DNA of 48,509 nt from Fidelibacterota bacterium. GTDB taxonomy: Bacteria; Fidelibacterota; SORT01. Of this stretch, positions 17,822 to 24,344 are shown piece after piece. Position 1 is the first letter of the stretch. Each line of letters starts with the position of its first letter. The stretch lies in the NCBI GenBank assembly GCA_022571215.1, contig JACZYG010000017.1, positions 1-48,509 of the forward strand. Direction: 5' to 3'. The notes under the pieces are model-generated. The model searched no databases. It was given only the letters and a program-made list of their open reading frames with translations, and was not told where the DNA came from. Both the position numbers and the translations under genes were made by a program.

Positions 17822-17924
17822 TTGAGCAGTAGTCACTCAGAGAGAGCCGAGTCCTGAAAACAACTATTTTATGTCCCGGTTTGTTCCAAAGGAACTCCTA
17901 CGGAGTCCCGTAATGCCGATTCAG
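17822..17924. repeat. Dispersed intergenic repeat R1 in a gene-free stretch (17669-18036)
   Basis: This 368-base gap holds no gene. R1 contains TTGAGCAGTAGTCACT (shared with R2 at 21008), TGTCCCGGTTTG and CCCGTAATGCCGATTCAG (both shared exactly with R3 at 21861-21919). It also has an inner hairpin GGAACTCCTACGGAGTCCC that R3 lacks. It is a degenerate, non-coding repeat family of unknown nature. Confidence 0.5.
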
Positions 17925-18036
17925 TAGGATATTTAATATTATGCTTTTTATAGTGAGAAAAGCAAACTGCCGTGCTAAATAATTGTTTACTGCGTTGGGA
18001 TTAACACTGTCACGGAATATATGAATTAGGATATAA

Positions 18037-18978
18037 TCAATTTTCTTTGGAATCTGAATCTATATCTAATATCTCGATCCCGACAGCATATGGTTTTGTG
18101 CGATATTTGCGAATTTGCTGAAACTTATTTAGAATATCATCCAGGTCCTTCTTACTTTTCTTATACAGATTGTATAATTTCTCCTTCTGAAATTCATCTG
18201 ATCTTTCAACTGTCATTATTTTTTCGATTGCCATTTCCATTGCTGTTAAGGGTTGACTAAAGTGATGCAATGCCGCGCCTACACTTTCCATCATTACCCG
18301 TTGTTGTTCAGCATGAATCAGGTCCTCTTGCTGTTTTTTAAGATCTTTATTCGCATCCTCCAATTCCCGGGTCCGAATTGAGACCATTTCTTCCAAATTA
18401 TCTCGCTGCCGTTTCACCAGCCCTAACACTTCGCCTAAATATTTTATAGCTAAGTAAATCACAGTAGCCGCCATCGCAAATAACATACTATTTAGAATCC
18501 ATATTCTTAGGATATCATGCTCTACAAGTGAAACCGGCAAATTTCCGGAATATTCAACAACAAATATCCCTGCCCATGAGATGAGACTTAACAGTGTGAA
18601 GATTATGCCTCCCTTCTTACCTAAGAGTATACCGGCAACAAGGAAGACAAGAAAATATCCGCCAACCATGGGAGCTCGAATTCCGCCTGTTAGTAACACC
18701 GTAACCGTTGTAAAAATCAATCCTGATATAGACACCACAATCGAAGTGGCATGTATTTTTTGTAAATGTAGTAAGGCATAGGAGGCGAGGATTATCAATA
18801 ATAATGTAAGGCTCATTAAAAACCTGTACAGCTGAAATGGAGATTCGAACATAGCGATAATTAAGTATGTAGTTGTCAAAATCACTGATGATACGATGAT
18901 TATAAATAAGATATGAGCGATTCTTGTTTCTTCTTCACTCTCCATTTCCGGAACGGTTATAACTGATCTAATATCCAT
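18037..18978 (-). CDS. Membrane protein with histidine-kinase DHp-like domain but no ATPase domain
   Basis: 313 aa. Five to six transmembrane segments span about residues 21-180. A coiled coil follows (about 184-228, RQRDNLEEMVSIRTRELEDANKDL), then an H-box-like helix AALHHFSQPLTAMEMAIEKI with His238 at the phospho-acceptor position (compare AHEFNQPLQ in the protein at 40647). The frame then ends after KYRTKPYAVGIEILDID with no N, G1, F or G2 boxes, and none follow downstream. It cannot be a kinase alone; it may dimerise with or be phosphorylated by another protein. AAGGAAG five bases before ATG supports the start. It is monocistronic. The same C-terminal TKxY...ILD motif follows the DHp helices of the REC-DHp-REC protein. 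Confidence 0.7.
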   Translation of the reverse strand: MDIRSVITVPEMESEEETRIAHILFIIIVSSVILTTTYLIIAMFESPFQLYRFLMSLTLLLIILASYALLHLQKIHATSIVVSISGLIFTTVTVLLTGGIRAPMVGGYFLVFLVAGILLGKKGGIIFTLLSLISWAGIFVVEYSGNLPVSLVEHDILRIWILNSMLFAMAATVIYLAIKYLGEVLGLVKRQRDNLEEMVSIRTRELEDANKDLKKQQEDLIHAEQQRVMMESVGAALHHFSQPLTAMEMAIEKIMTVERSDEFQKEKLYNLYKKSKKDLDDILNKFQQIRKYRTKPYAVGIEILDIDSDSKEN

Positions 18979-19176
18979 AATTACTTCCTTTAGATTAATG
19001 AAAATCAGGCCCGACCCTGTAACATTCTTACTACCGTCTGTTCAAACGTACTAAACCATAAATAGTTTGATTAATGAAGATGTTACTGATTTTGTATTAA
19101 TATTGCACTGAAAATATATTTTATCTTGTCCAGACACATTCGTTTCAAAAGCTAATTATCAAATGCTTTCGTATTC

Positions 19177-19594
19177 ATGAGTTTCAGAACGGCGAAATCC
19201 TGTGTCATAACTCTTTTTTGCATGTAGTGATGATAATCCTACAAGTCCGGAGATCAACCAGTTGATTGGTTCATGGAAGGCAGGTTTACACACTACTTTT
19301 TATGGGTCTATATCAACACCTGATTCTTTGAAGGTGGAAACCTTCGACAGTGACAACCAATTTACTATTACTTTTAACGATGATAACACATATTCAGCAG
19401 TATTCGTTTTCTTTGGTGATACAGAAAGTGAGGCAGGTACTTGGTCGGTTAATGAAAATAAACTCACTATCATTACGTCGGATGGTGAAGCGGTAGGCGA
19501 TTACTCTATATCAGGTAATACGCTTACTTTAGAGTTTGGTGAGACCATTTCCGGCTACACGACCCTTGAAGTATTTGTGTATACTAAGCAATAA
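19177..19594 (+). pseudogene. Lipocalin-like lipoprotein with a frameshift in a T6 tract
   Basis: Frame 2 encodes LFFACSDDNPTSPEINQLIGSWKAG and then an ~105-residue beta-rich domain (FTITFNDDNTYSAVFVF, GTWSVNENKLTII, ISGNTLTLEF), typical of lipocalin-like domains in secreted lipoproteins. A stop at 19208-19210 interrupts that frame just upstream. An ATG at 19177 in the next frame gives MSFRTAKSCVITLF. Removing one T from the TTTTTT run at 19214-19219 joins them into a normal lipoprotein signal (VITLFAC-SDDN). So the gene is frameshifted, switchable at the tract, or carries an indel error. No good ribosome binding site is seen before 19177; the shorter TTG start at 19262 would lack the signal peptide. 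Confidence 0.6.
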
Positions 19595-19795
19595 TTATCT
19601 TTAAATTTACGCCCCTCCAGCGATTCTGCTATACGGCGATGACATAAGCCAAGAAAATTGTTCCTAATTACATCAATCCAAGCACCTAAATTGTTTACCA
19701 TCATTTGATCTATTGGAACAGTGCAACATTCGTGCATGCCGGCCCTCCCTTGTAAGGGGTAGAAGATGTTCTTATTTATTATAATATCACCTTAA

Positions 19796-19975
19796 AGACA
19801 AGAGTGTTTTCACTTAGGCGATGGGCCGAATAAAGAAACCGAATCTTGGGATTATGTGTCCAACTTTTTGAAGAAGCACAGTATGGATAAACGCTATGTC
19901 TTTCGATTCCATCATGGAAATTATATTTATTGCATTAACACTCACGATAGCTTATCGTATCGTTCAGTTGGGTAA
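19796..19975 (+). other. Gap 19595-20024: short unassigned coding-like fragment
   Basis: This 430-base gap holds no complete gene. One stop-free stretch with protein-like composition (PNKETESWDYVSNFLKK, then DKRYVFRFHHGNYIYC) ends at TAA 19973-19975, with an upstream stop at 19793-19795 and no ATG near its beginning. It may be the tail of a lost gene. I do not recognise it. Confidence 0.2.
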
Positions 19976-20024
19976 TAGTAATCTTTAACCAGTATCAAAT
20001 CAAAATGAGCTTAGAGGAGAAAAT

Positions 20025-20780
20025 ATGAAAAAATCCATTCTATGGTTAGCCATTCTTACCTTAATATTTTCAGCTGGAGCGGTAGATTTTGCGCAAGCGC
20101 AACTACCGGATCCGGGTATGGAGATCGACCCAATCCGGACGGCGCTTGTTGTTACTGACCCACAGAACGATTTTTTAAGTCCCGAAGGTGTAACCTGGGG
20201 TGTAGTCGGTGAAAGCGTCACGGAAAATAACACCGTGAAAAACATCGAAAAACTCTTTAAAGTAGCGAAGAAAAGAGGCATGCCCGTCTTTATCTCACCT
20301 CATTACTATTATCCAACGGACCACGGGTGGATGTTTGAGGGCTCACTCGAAAGACTGATGCATAATATTGGCATGTTCGACCGTAAAGGGGCACTTAATT
20401 TGGATGAGTTTGAGAACTCAGGCGCCGATTGGCTAAAAAAATATAAAAAATATATCGAGGATGGCGAAACGATTATCGTTAGCCCACACAAAGTTTACGG
20501 ACCCGAAACCAATGACCTTGTGCTTCAATTGCGAAAACGAGGCATCGATAAGGTGATCCTTGCCGGTATGTCCGCTAATCTGTGTGTGGAAGCGCATATG
20601 CGAGAACTAATAGAACAGGGATTTGAGGTGGCGGTAGTTAAAGATGCCACCGCAGGAGCCATTGTTCCCGATGGTAACGGTTACGAGAGCGCGCTGGTCA
20701 ACTTCCGCTTCATAGCGAATACAGTATGGACGACGAAAGAAGCCGTGCATAACATCAAAGAGAGTTTCGCAAAGAAGTAA
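20025..20780 (+). CDS. Exported isochorismatase-fold cysteine hydrolase
   Basis: 251 aa. A signal peptide (MKKSILWLAILTLIF...FAQA-Q, cleavage near 25) is followed by an isochorismatase-like alpha/beta domain. The catalytic triad is visible as Asp45 (VVTDPQNDF), Lys156 (SPHKVYG) and Cys187 (GMSANLCVEAHMRELIEQG). The family includes nicotinamidases, N-carbamoylsarcosine amidases and true isochorismatases; cysteine-type members hydrolyse C-N bonds. The substrate is unknown. Periplasmic export of this fold is uncommon. GAGGAG lies just before the ATG. Single gene; a possible terminator follows at 20798-20830. Confidence 0.88.
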   Translation: MKKSILWLAILTLIFSAGAVDFAQAQLPDPGMEIDPIRTALVVTDPQNDFLSPEGVTWGVVGESVTENNTVKNIEKLFKVAKKRGMPVFISPHYYYPTDHGWMFEGSLERLMHNIGMFDRKGALNLDEFENSGADWLKKYKKYIEDGETIIVSPHKVYGPETNDLVLQLRKRGIDKVILAGMSANLCVEAHMRELIEQGFEVAVVKDATAGAIVPDGNGYESALVNFRFIANTVWTTKEAVHNIKESFAKK

Positions 20781-20797
20781 CTTGTAAAATTTTGGAT

Positions 20798-20830
20798 ATG
20801 GGGTGATAAGGCTCTGTCTTATTTCCCCAT
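20798..20830 (+). terminator. Possible terminator after the hydrolase gene
   Basis: ATGGGG(TG)ATAAG pairs with CTTAT(TT)CCCCAT around a 7-base loop (6 + 5 base pairs with a 2x2 internal loop), 18 bases after the stop. The T-run after it is weak. Confidence 0.35.
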
Positions 20831-20889
20831 TTCTCGTGCCAGTAAATAACTGACACAAAGTAGAATTCAAAAACGAACGTTTATTTAAC

Positions 20890-21013
20890 AGTACGCCCGA
20901 TGTGACTTCCCGCTTTCAGCGGGACAAAATCCCGCCAATGGCGGGGCGAACACATAATTCATCCCGATCTGTCGGGAACCTACGGCTTAGAATTACGTTG
21001 ATTGCCCTTGAGC
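20890..21013 (-). pseudogene. Broken tRNA-Arg copy interrupted by palindromes
   Basis: In order, segments match the intact tRNA-Arg(TCT) at 24157-24230 on the same strand: AGTACGCCCG, GTGACT, CGAACAC, AACCTACGGCTTAGAA, CGTTG and TTGAGC. They are separated by insertions of about 38 and 23 bases made of small palindromes. The T-arm and variable-loop region are split, so it cannot fold as a tRNA. It merges on its 5' side into repeat R2. Confidence 0.6.
20909..20976. repeat. Three short CCCG/CGGG palindromes inside the tRNA remnant
   Basis: CCCGCT-TTC-AGCGGG (20909-20923), CCCGCC-AAT-GGCGGG (20931-20945) and CCCGA-TCTG-TCGGG (20963-20976) are perfect hairpins of different sequence but the same outer CCCG...CGGG form. 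They look like REP- or MITE-like miniature insertions. None lies in an intact gene here. Confidence 0.6.
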
Positions 21014-21110
21014 AGCAGTCACTTACAGGGAGCAGTGACCTCACCGTGACTATTTTTGTCCCTGTTTACTCCTGAGAAACTCCTCTGCAGGCGTTCCTAT
21101 GGAAGAATCT
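21008..21110. repeat. Dispersed intergenic repeat R2 in a gene-free stretch (20781-21329)
   Basis: The ~550-base gap carries no gene. After the tRNA remnant comes R2: TTGAGCAGCAGTCACT (as in R1), GAGCAGTGACCT and GTGACTATTTTTGTCCCTGTTT (as in R3 with few changes), then a diverged ACTCCT...GCGTTCC portion. The remainder up to 21329 shows nothing recognisable. Confidence 0.45.
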
Positions 21111-21329
21111 GTAACCTACTGCGTAGAAGAATGTCAGAACTGTTGTAAACAAGAACTTTACAGCGACATGTGCCATATCTGTACCAAAATTAACTCTGAA
21201 AAGGGGTATATACGACTATTGAAGCTAGTGCTAAGTTAATTTCAGTTGTAATAAAGCCTAAATCGGCATAAACAATTAGTTGCCTGAAGGAATGAAAGCG
21301 CTGAAAAACATACTTAAGATTTATATATA

Positions 21330-21641
21330 TTAAATTTCAGATGGAGAGTTTGAATCAAACTCAGTCCGCCTTCGTGGGGGGGATGTTAATCCGGACTCCT
21401 GATACCACTCAGGAATGTGAGTGACAAAATACTTTATCGTCTCTTGGGGCGTTGGAATTTTGTCATTTTTCCTTGATTGATCCGGACTATAAAAAATTCC
21501 CAGCCCTGTTATGGCTATGCTTCCTTGATTCTGAAGTTTTTTCTGTATATTTGATGCCAGAGAATTGATTACTTCAAACGTTTGGTATTCAGATAACCCG
21601 CATTCCCTTGATACTTCTTGAATTAGATCTAATTCATCCAC
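21330..21641 (-). CDS. HU/IHF-like DNA-binding protein
   Basis: 103 aa, GTG start with GAGGGAGAG six bases upstream. The first ~65 residues fit the HU/IHF fold: helices DELDLIQEVSRECGLSEYQTFEVINSLASNIQKKLQNQ, then the strand turn GSIAITGLGIFY, matching the conserved G-F/L-G-x-F before the DNA-binding arm. The tail (TPQETIKYFVTHIPEW...) departs from canonical HU and ends in a charged stretch, so the beta arm may be shortened. It probably binds DNA; a nucleoid or element-associated role is open. It stands alone between repeat-rich gaps. Confidence 0.55.
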   Translation of the reverse strand: MDELDLIQEVSRECGLSEYQTFEVINSLASNIQKKLQNQGSIAITGLGIFYSPDQSRKNDKIPTPQETIKYFVTHIPEWYQESGLTSPPRRRTEFDSNSPSEI

Positions 21642-21860
21642 TCTGAACTCTCCCTCTTTTAAATAATTCGCAAGCCGTAAACTGGAATTTTAAGGGCAAA
21701 TCCTATGCCAAATTCTGATAATGTTGATTTTACGATAATCAGAAGGCGGAAAATGAAAGGTTTCTACTTTAGAACGGAAAGATCGGTAGTATATTGCCCA
21801 TTTTCTGTCAAAAGTGTCAAAATGTTGCACATTTTGACCAACAACCGGCACTCTTGCGGA

Positions 21861-21919
21861 GAGCAGTGACCTGAGAGTGACCATTTTCTGTCCCGGTTTG
21901 TCCCGTAATGCCGATTCAG
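21861..21919. repeat. Dispersed intergenic repeat R3 in a gene-free stretch (21642-22080)
   Basis: GAGCAGTGACCTGAGAGTGACCATTTTC (R2-like), then TGTCCCGGTTTG and CCCGTAATGCCGATTCAG (identical to R1, but without R1's inner hairpin). It ends directly at the stop codon of the type IX tail remnant at 21920. A minus-strand ORF over this stretch (21690-22001) is out of frame with the tail and I do not believe it. Confidence 0.45.
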
Positions 21920-21964
21920 CTACTTCAACAACACCATCTTCCTCGTTTGGACGAAATCGCCTGC
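21920..21964 (-). pseudogene. Scrap of a type IX sorting tail (AGDFVQTRKMVLLK)
   Basis: Minus-strand codons spell AGDFVQTRKMVLLK-stop, exactly the final residues of a type IX C-terminal sorting domain. Upstream the frame no longer resembles the domain, so only about 45 bases remain. Confidence 0.55.
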
Positions 21965-22080
21965 TCGATGGTAGTTGGTTAACTTGAAAATGAAAGAGCA
22001 TAAACAGGTATTTACAAAAGTCATTGTAGGGGGTTGCTAGGTTAGCGAGGTATTTTGAACTTTAAATCAGATTCTACGGT

Positions 22081-22350
22081 CTATTTCTTCCGGTGTATTG
22101 CCTTAACGTCGTTAATATCTTTAGGAGACATTTTTGTCAATCGGATAGCTCGCGCATTAACCCGCAACAAAGGAGGAACAGACATCAGCGCCATCGAGTG
22201 ATTCTCTGCTTCAATTATTGCCCAGCCGCAATGCTCGTCATCATCGCAGCCCCAATCAAAATGGGCGAGATAGCCTTGAGCCAGAACTTGGCCCAATATC
22301 TTGTGTCATTCACCAATGTCATGTGGCGATTCAATCAAATATCGGTCCAT
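22081..22350 (-). CDS. Small protein with in-frame TGA: candidate selenoprotein or nonsense-mutated gene
   Basis: ATG at 22348-22350 with AAGGGAG nine bases upstream opens MDRYLIESPHDIGE, then TGA (22306-22308), and the same frame continues HKILGQVLAQGYLAHFDWGC...HCGWAIIEAENHSMALMSVPPLLRVNARAIRLTKMSP to a TAG. Together that is 89 residues. From memory of this small-protein family (IExPHxxxxC...HFDWGC..GEH.GWxIIEA..), a Cys is expected where the TGA stands, so Sec-for-Cys is plausible. An 8-bp hairpin lies 9 bases after the TGA. The alternative is a TGC/TGT to TGA mutation. TGA is a normal stop elsewhere, so code reassignment is unlikely. Function unknown. A plus-strand ORF across it is a shadow. 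Confidence 0.55.
22276..22305 (-). promoter_or_regulatory. SECIS-like hairpin just after the in-frame TGA
   Basis: On the minus strand after TGA come CACAAGATA, then TTGGGCCA-AGTTC-TGGCTCAA. The arms pair over 8 positions with one G-U, and the 5-base loop AGTTC has G at its second position. The loop starts 17 bases after the TGA. This meets the usual bacterial SECIS rules (loop about 16-37 bases from UGA, G in the first two loop positions). It also lies in coding sequence and could be chance. Confidence 0.4.
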
Positions 22351-22517
22351 GAGATTTTACTCCCTTATTTAATAATCTTAATTAGGGGCTATCCTATCTA
22401 TTCCAGGAAAAGTGCTCTAAACCTTTTAGATAATCCCAACATCCAAAATAATATGTTATGTAGAATATTCAAAGCTTTATCAGGTTGTGTCTTAACCCGA
22501 ATTAATTACACTACCAT

Positions 22518-22565
22518 CTACTCCAACAGCACCATCTTCCTCGTCTGGACGAAATCGCCTGCTTT
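22518..22565 (-). pseudogene. Second scrap of a type IX sorting tail (KAGDFVQTRKMVLLE)
   Basis: Minus-strand codons read KAGDFVQTRKMVLLE-stop. It is nearly identical at DNA level to the scrap at 21920-21964 and in the same orientation. Nothing else of the sorting domain survives. The rest of the gap 22351-22744 holds only the inverted IS-like end at 22638-22680. Confidence 0.55.
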
Positions 22566-22637
22566 AAGGCGATTCTAACCATTGAAATAGGAAATTACTT
22601 AACAAAAAATGAGATATTTAATGCTTTCTAAAGGCGT

Positions 22638-22680
22638 AATGTGTAACATAGTAAGTAGATTGCAAAACGGGTGCAGGTCA
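22638..22680 (-). repeat. IS-end-like repeat, copy 2 (inverted)
   Basis: On the plus strand this runs AATGTGTAACATA...GTGCAGGTCA: the same outer 13-base and inner 10-base blocks as the other copies, in reverse orientation and with a diverged middle of identical length. Its outer end (22680) faces the one at 23995, so the quinone-reductase gene lies between two such ends. Confidence 0.4.
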
Positions 22681-22744
22681 GCCGGCACAACATTATTCTA
22701 TAGAGACCAAAATTTAAGACGATAAAATGGGAGAATAAAATTCA

Positions 22745-23911
22745 ATGTCAAAAACAATTATTATCGTCGGCGGCTCATTTGGAGGCATCAAGGCAGCTTG
22801 GAGTTTGCGCCATCTTCTTGATGTTAAGCATCGCATCCTGATCATTTCAGACAAACCACGCACAACTTTCAGGGCTTCTTTTCCCAGAGTTCTTTTTGAG
22901 AACCTAGACCCAGAAAAGATCACGATGGATCTGTCAGAAAATTTTAAAGATACCGATATTGAGTTCGTCTGTGATCCGATGACTGCCATTAATCAGGATA
23001 AGAACGAGGTAATCTGCCAAGACAACCGTTATCAGTTTGATTATCTGATCTTGGCGACAGGGGTACGGCATGCATACGAGCTTCTACCAGGCTCGCATGA
23101 ATTCGGCCTTTCTGTTTGTGATCCGGCGAGAATAATTGAAACAAGAGAAGCATTGCTCAATTTCGAGAAAGGTGAATTCTTCGCAGGCGTTGGCGCAGGG
23201 TACACTCCCTGCGACGGCCCACCGATGGAAGTTTTAATGAACATTGATCACCTCTTGCGTGAAAAAGGAATACGTGACAAGACGAACCTTCACTATATCA
23301 GCGATAAGGGACACCTTTTGCCTCCCGGAGGTCCCAAGGTCTGGAAATACCTGGATGGCCATTTTAAGAAACGCGGAATCAACGTTCACCTTGAGGTTTT
23401 TTTGGTAAAACTCGACAAGAACAGACTCTATTTTAAAGACGGTAAGACCATGCCCTATGATATGTGCTTACTGGTGCCACCCTATCGCGGAATCCCGGCG
23501 ATGGAAAACTCCGGTCTAACCGATGAACGTGGGTTTGTTCCAGTGCACATGAAAAATATGCTTGCGAAGGAATCGGAGCACGGAAATATCTACGCAGTTG
23601 GAGACTGCGTTGGTAACCCCGGCCCAAAACAGGGACATTTGGCATTTATGCAGGCTACCGTCGCGGCAGAGCATATTGCCTGGAGGGTTAATCAAAAAGG
23701 CCTCGTGAGAATGTACCTGCCTGAATTTCGCTGTGTTATGGACCAGGGAGGCGGCATAGGGCTATATACTTATTCGCAATATATGTCGGAAGGAGATGGG
23801 TTGAAAATTGAGATTGGAGAAGAACCATATAAGTCGAAAATTCGATTCGAAGAGATTTTTATGGAGAAAAAGGGTGACATTGGAGAACTCCATCATCAGA
23901 TGATGAAATAA
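22745..23911 (+). CDS. sqr: Sulfide:quinone oxidoreductase-like flavoprotein
   Basis: 388 aa. An N-terminal FAD Rossmann motif (IIIVGGSFGGIKAA, residues 5-18), an ATG motif (LILATGVRH) and a C-terminal FAD motif (IYAVGDCVG, 282-290) define the two-dinucleotide-binding family. Cys125, Cys156 (GYTPCDGPPMEV) and Cys330 (PEFRCVMD) correspond well to the three redox cysteines of sulfide:quinone oxidoreductases (for example Cys124, Cys156 and Cys347 in the Aquifex enzyme). That favours sulfide oxidation to polysulfide with electrons to quinone over a plain NDH-2. The C-terminal part is slightly short. GGGAGA lies ~10 bases before ATG. It is a single gene flanked by IS-like ends, suggesting separate acquisition (inference). 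Confidence 0.72.
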   Translation: MSKTIIIVGGSFGGIKAAWSLRHLLDVKHRILIISDKPRTTFRASFPRVLFENLDPEKITMDLSENFKDTDIEFVCDPMTAINQDKNEVICQDNRYQFDYLILATGVRHAYELLPGSHEFGLSVCDPARIIETREALLNFEKGEFFAGVGAGYTPCDGPPMEVLMNIDHLLREKGIRDKTNLHYISDKGHLLPPGGPKVWKYLDGHFKKRGINVHLEVFLVKLDKNRLYFKDGKTMPYDMCLLVPPYRGIPAMENSGLTDERGFVPVHMKNMLAKESEHGNIYAVGDCVGNPGPKQGHLAFMQATVAAEHIAWRVNQKGLVRMYLPEFRCVMDQGGGIGLYTYSQYMSEGDGLKIEIGEEPYKSKIRFEEIFMEKKGDIGELHHQMMK

Positions 23912-23994
23912 GAACTTATTGAAAGAGGTATTGCCCCCCACTCTTTAGCCCACCTCCAAAGTCAAAAAAAGACCCTGATACTGCTCGAATTCTT

Positions 23995-24037
23995 TGACCT
24001 GCCCCCAATAATCGGTCCACCAGTTATGTTACACATT
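23995..24037 (+). repeat. IS-end-like repeat, copy 3
   Basis: TGACCTGCCCCCAATAATCGG then TCCACCAGTTATGTTACACATT; agrees with copy 1 (317-359) at 38 of 43 positions and in the same orientation. No transposase remains in the ~115 bases between here and the tRNA gene. Confidence 0.5.
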
Positions 24038-24156
24038 AAGCGTATATAATTCACTGAAAAATTGACTCAATTCTTATTAACATATAATGGCTGAATTTTC
24101 CAAAGTAAAAACATTAAGGCCTTGTAAAAATATTGTTTTAAAAACTTACTGATTAG

Positions 24157-24230
24157 TACGCCCGGCGTGACTCGAACACGCAACCTACGGCTTAGAAGGC
24201 CGTTGCTCTGTCCAGTTGAGCTACGGGCGC
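24157..24230 (-). tRNA. tRNA-Arg (anticodon TCT)
   Basis: Cloverleaf on the minus strand: acceptor GCGCCCG/CGGGCGT with discriminator A, D-arm TAGCTCAACTGGACAGAGCA, anticodon stem ACGGC/GCCGT around loop CTTCTAA (anticodon TCT, Arg AGA codons), variable AGGTT, and T-arm GCGTG-TTCGAGT-CACGC. CCA is not encoded. 74 bases. Fragments of the same gene occur at 20890-21013 and possibly at 8043. Confidence 0.93.
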
Positions 24231-24244
24231 ATTAATTCCGACTG

Positions 24245-24273
24245 AATGTATCGAAAATCCGTTTTGCAATCAA
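24245..24273 (-). promoter_or_regulatory. Sigma-70-like promoter of tRNA-Arg
   Basis: On the minus strand TTGATT and TACATT are separated by 17 bases, with the -10 box ending 14 bases before the tRNA 5' end. Spacing and position fit a housekeeping promoter. Confidence 0.5.
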
Positions 24274-24344
24274 GTGTAATTCGTGTAGCTTGTTCCTTGT
24301 TGGTGTATTTGGTAGTTTAATTGCTTAATACGATTCAATAAAAT

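Noticed and set aside
21690-22001. 103-aa minus-strand ORF
   Set aside because: It reads the type IX tail scrap out of frame and crosses repeat R3; no domain.
22306-22308. Genetic-code change (TGA as sense codon)
   Set aside because: TGA ends several intact genes here, including the LptF/G-like permease and the ABC permease, so global reassignment is unlikely.
22093-22578. 161-aa plus-strand ORF
   Set aside because: It is antisense to the TGA-containing gene, has no recognisable domain, and crosses the type IX tail scrap; treated as a shadow.
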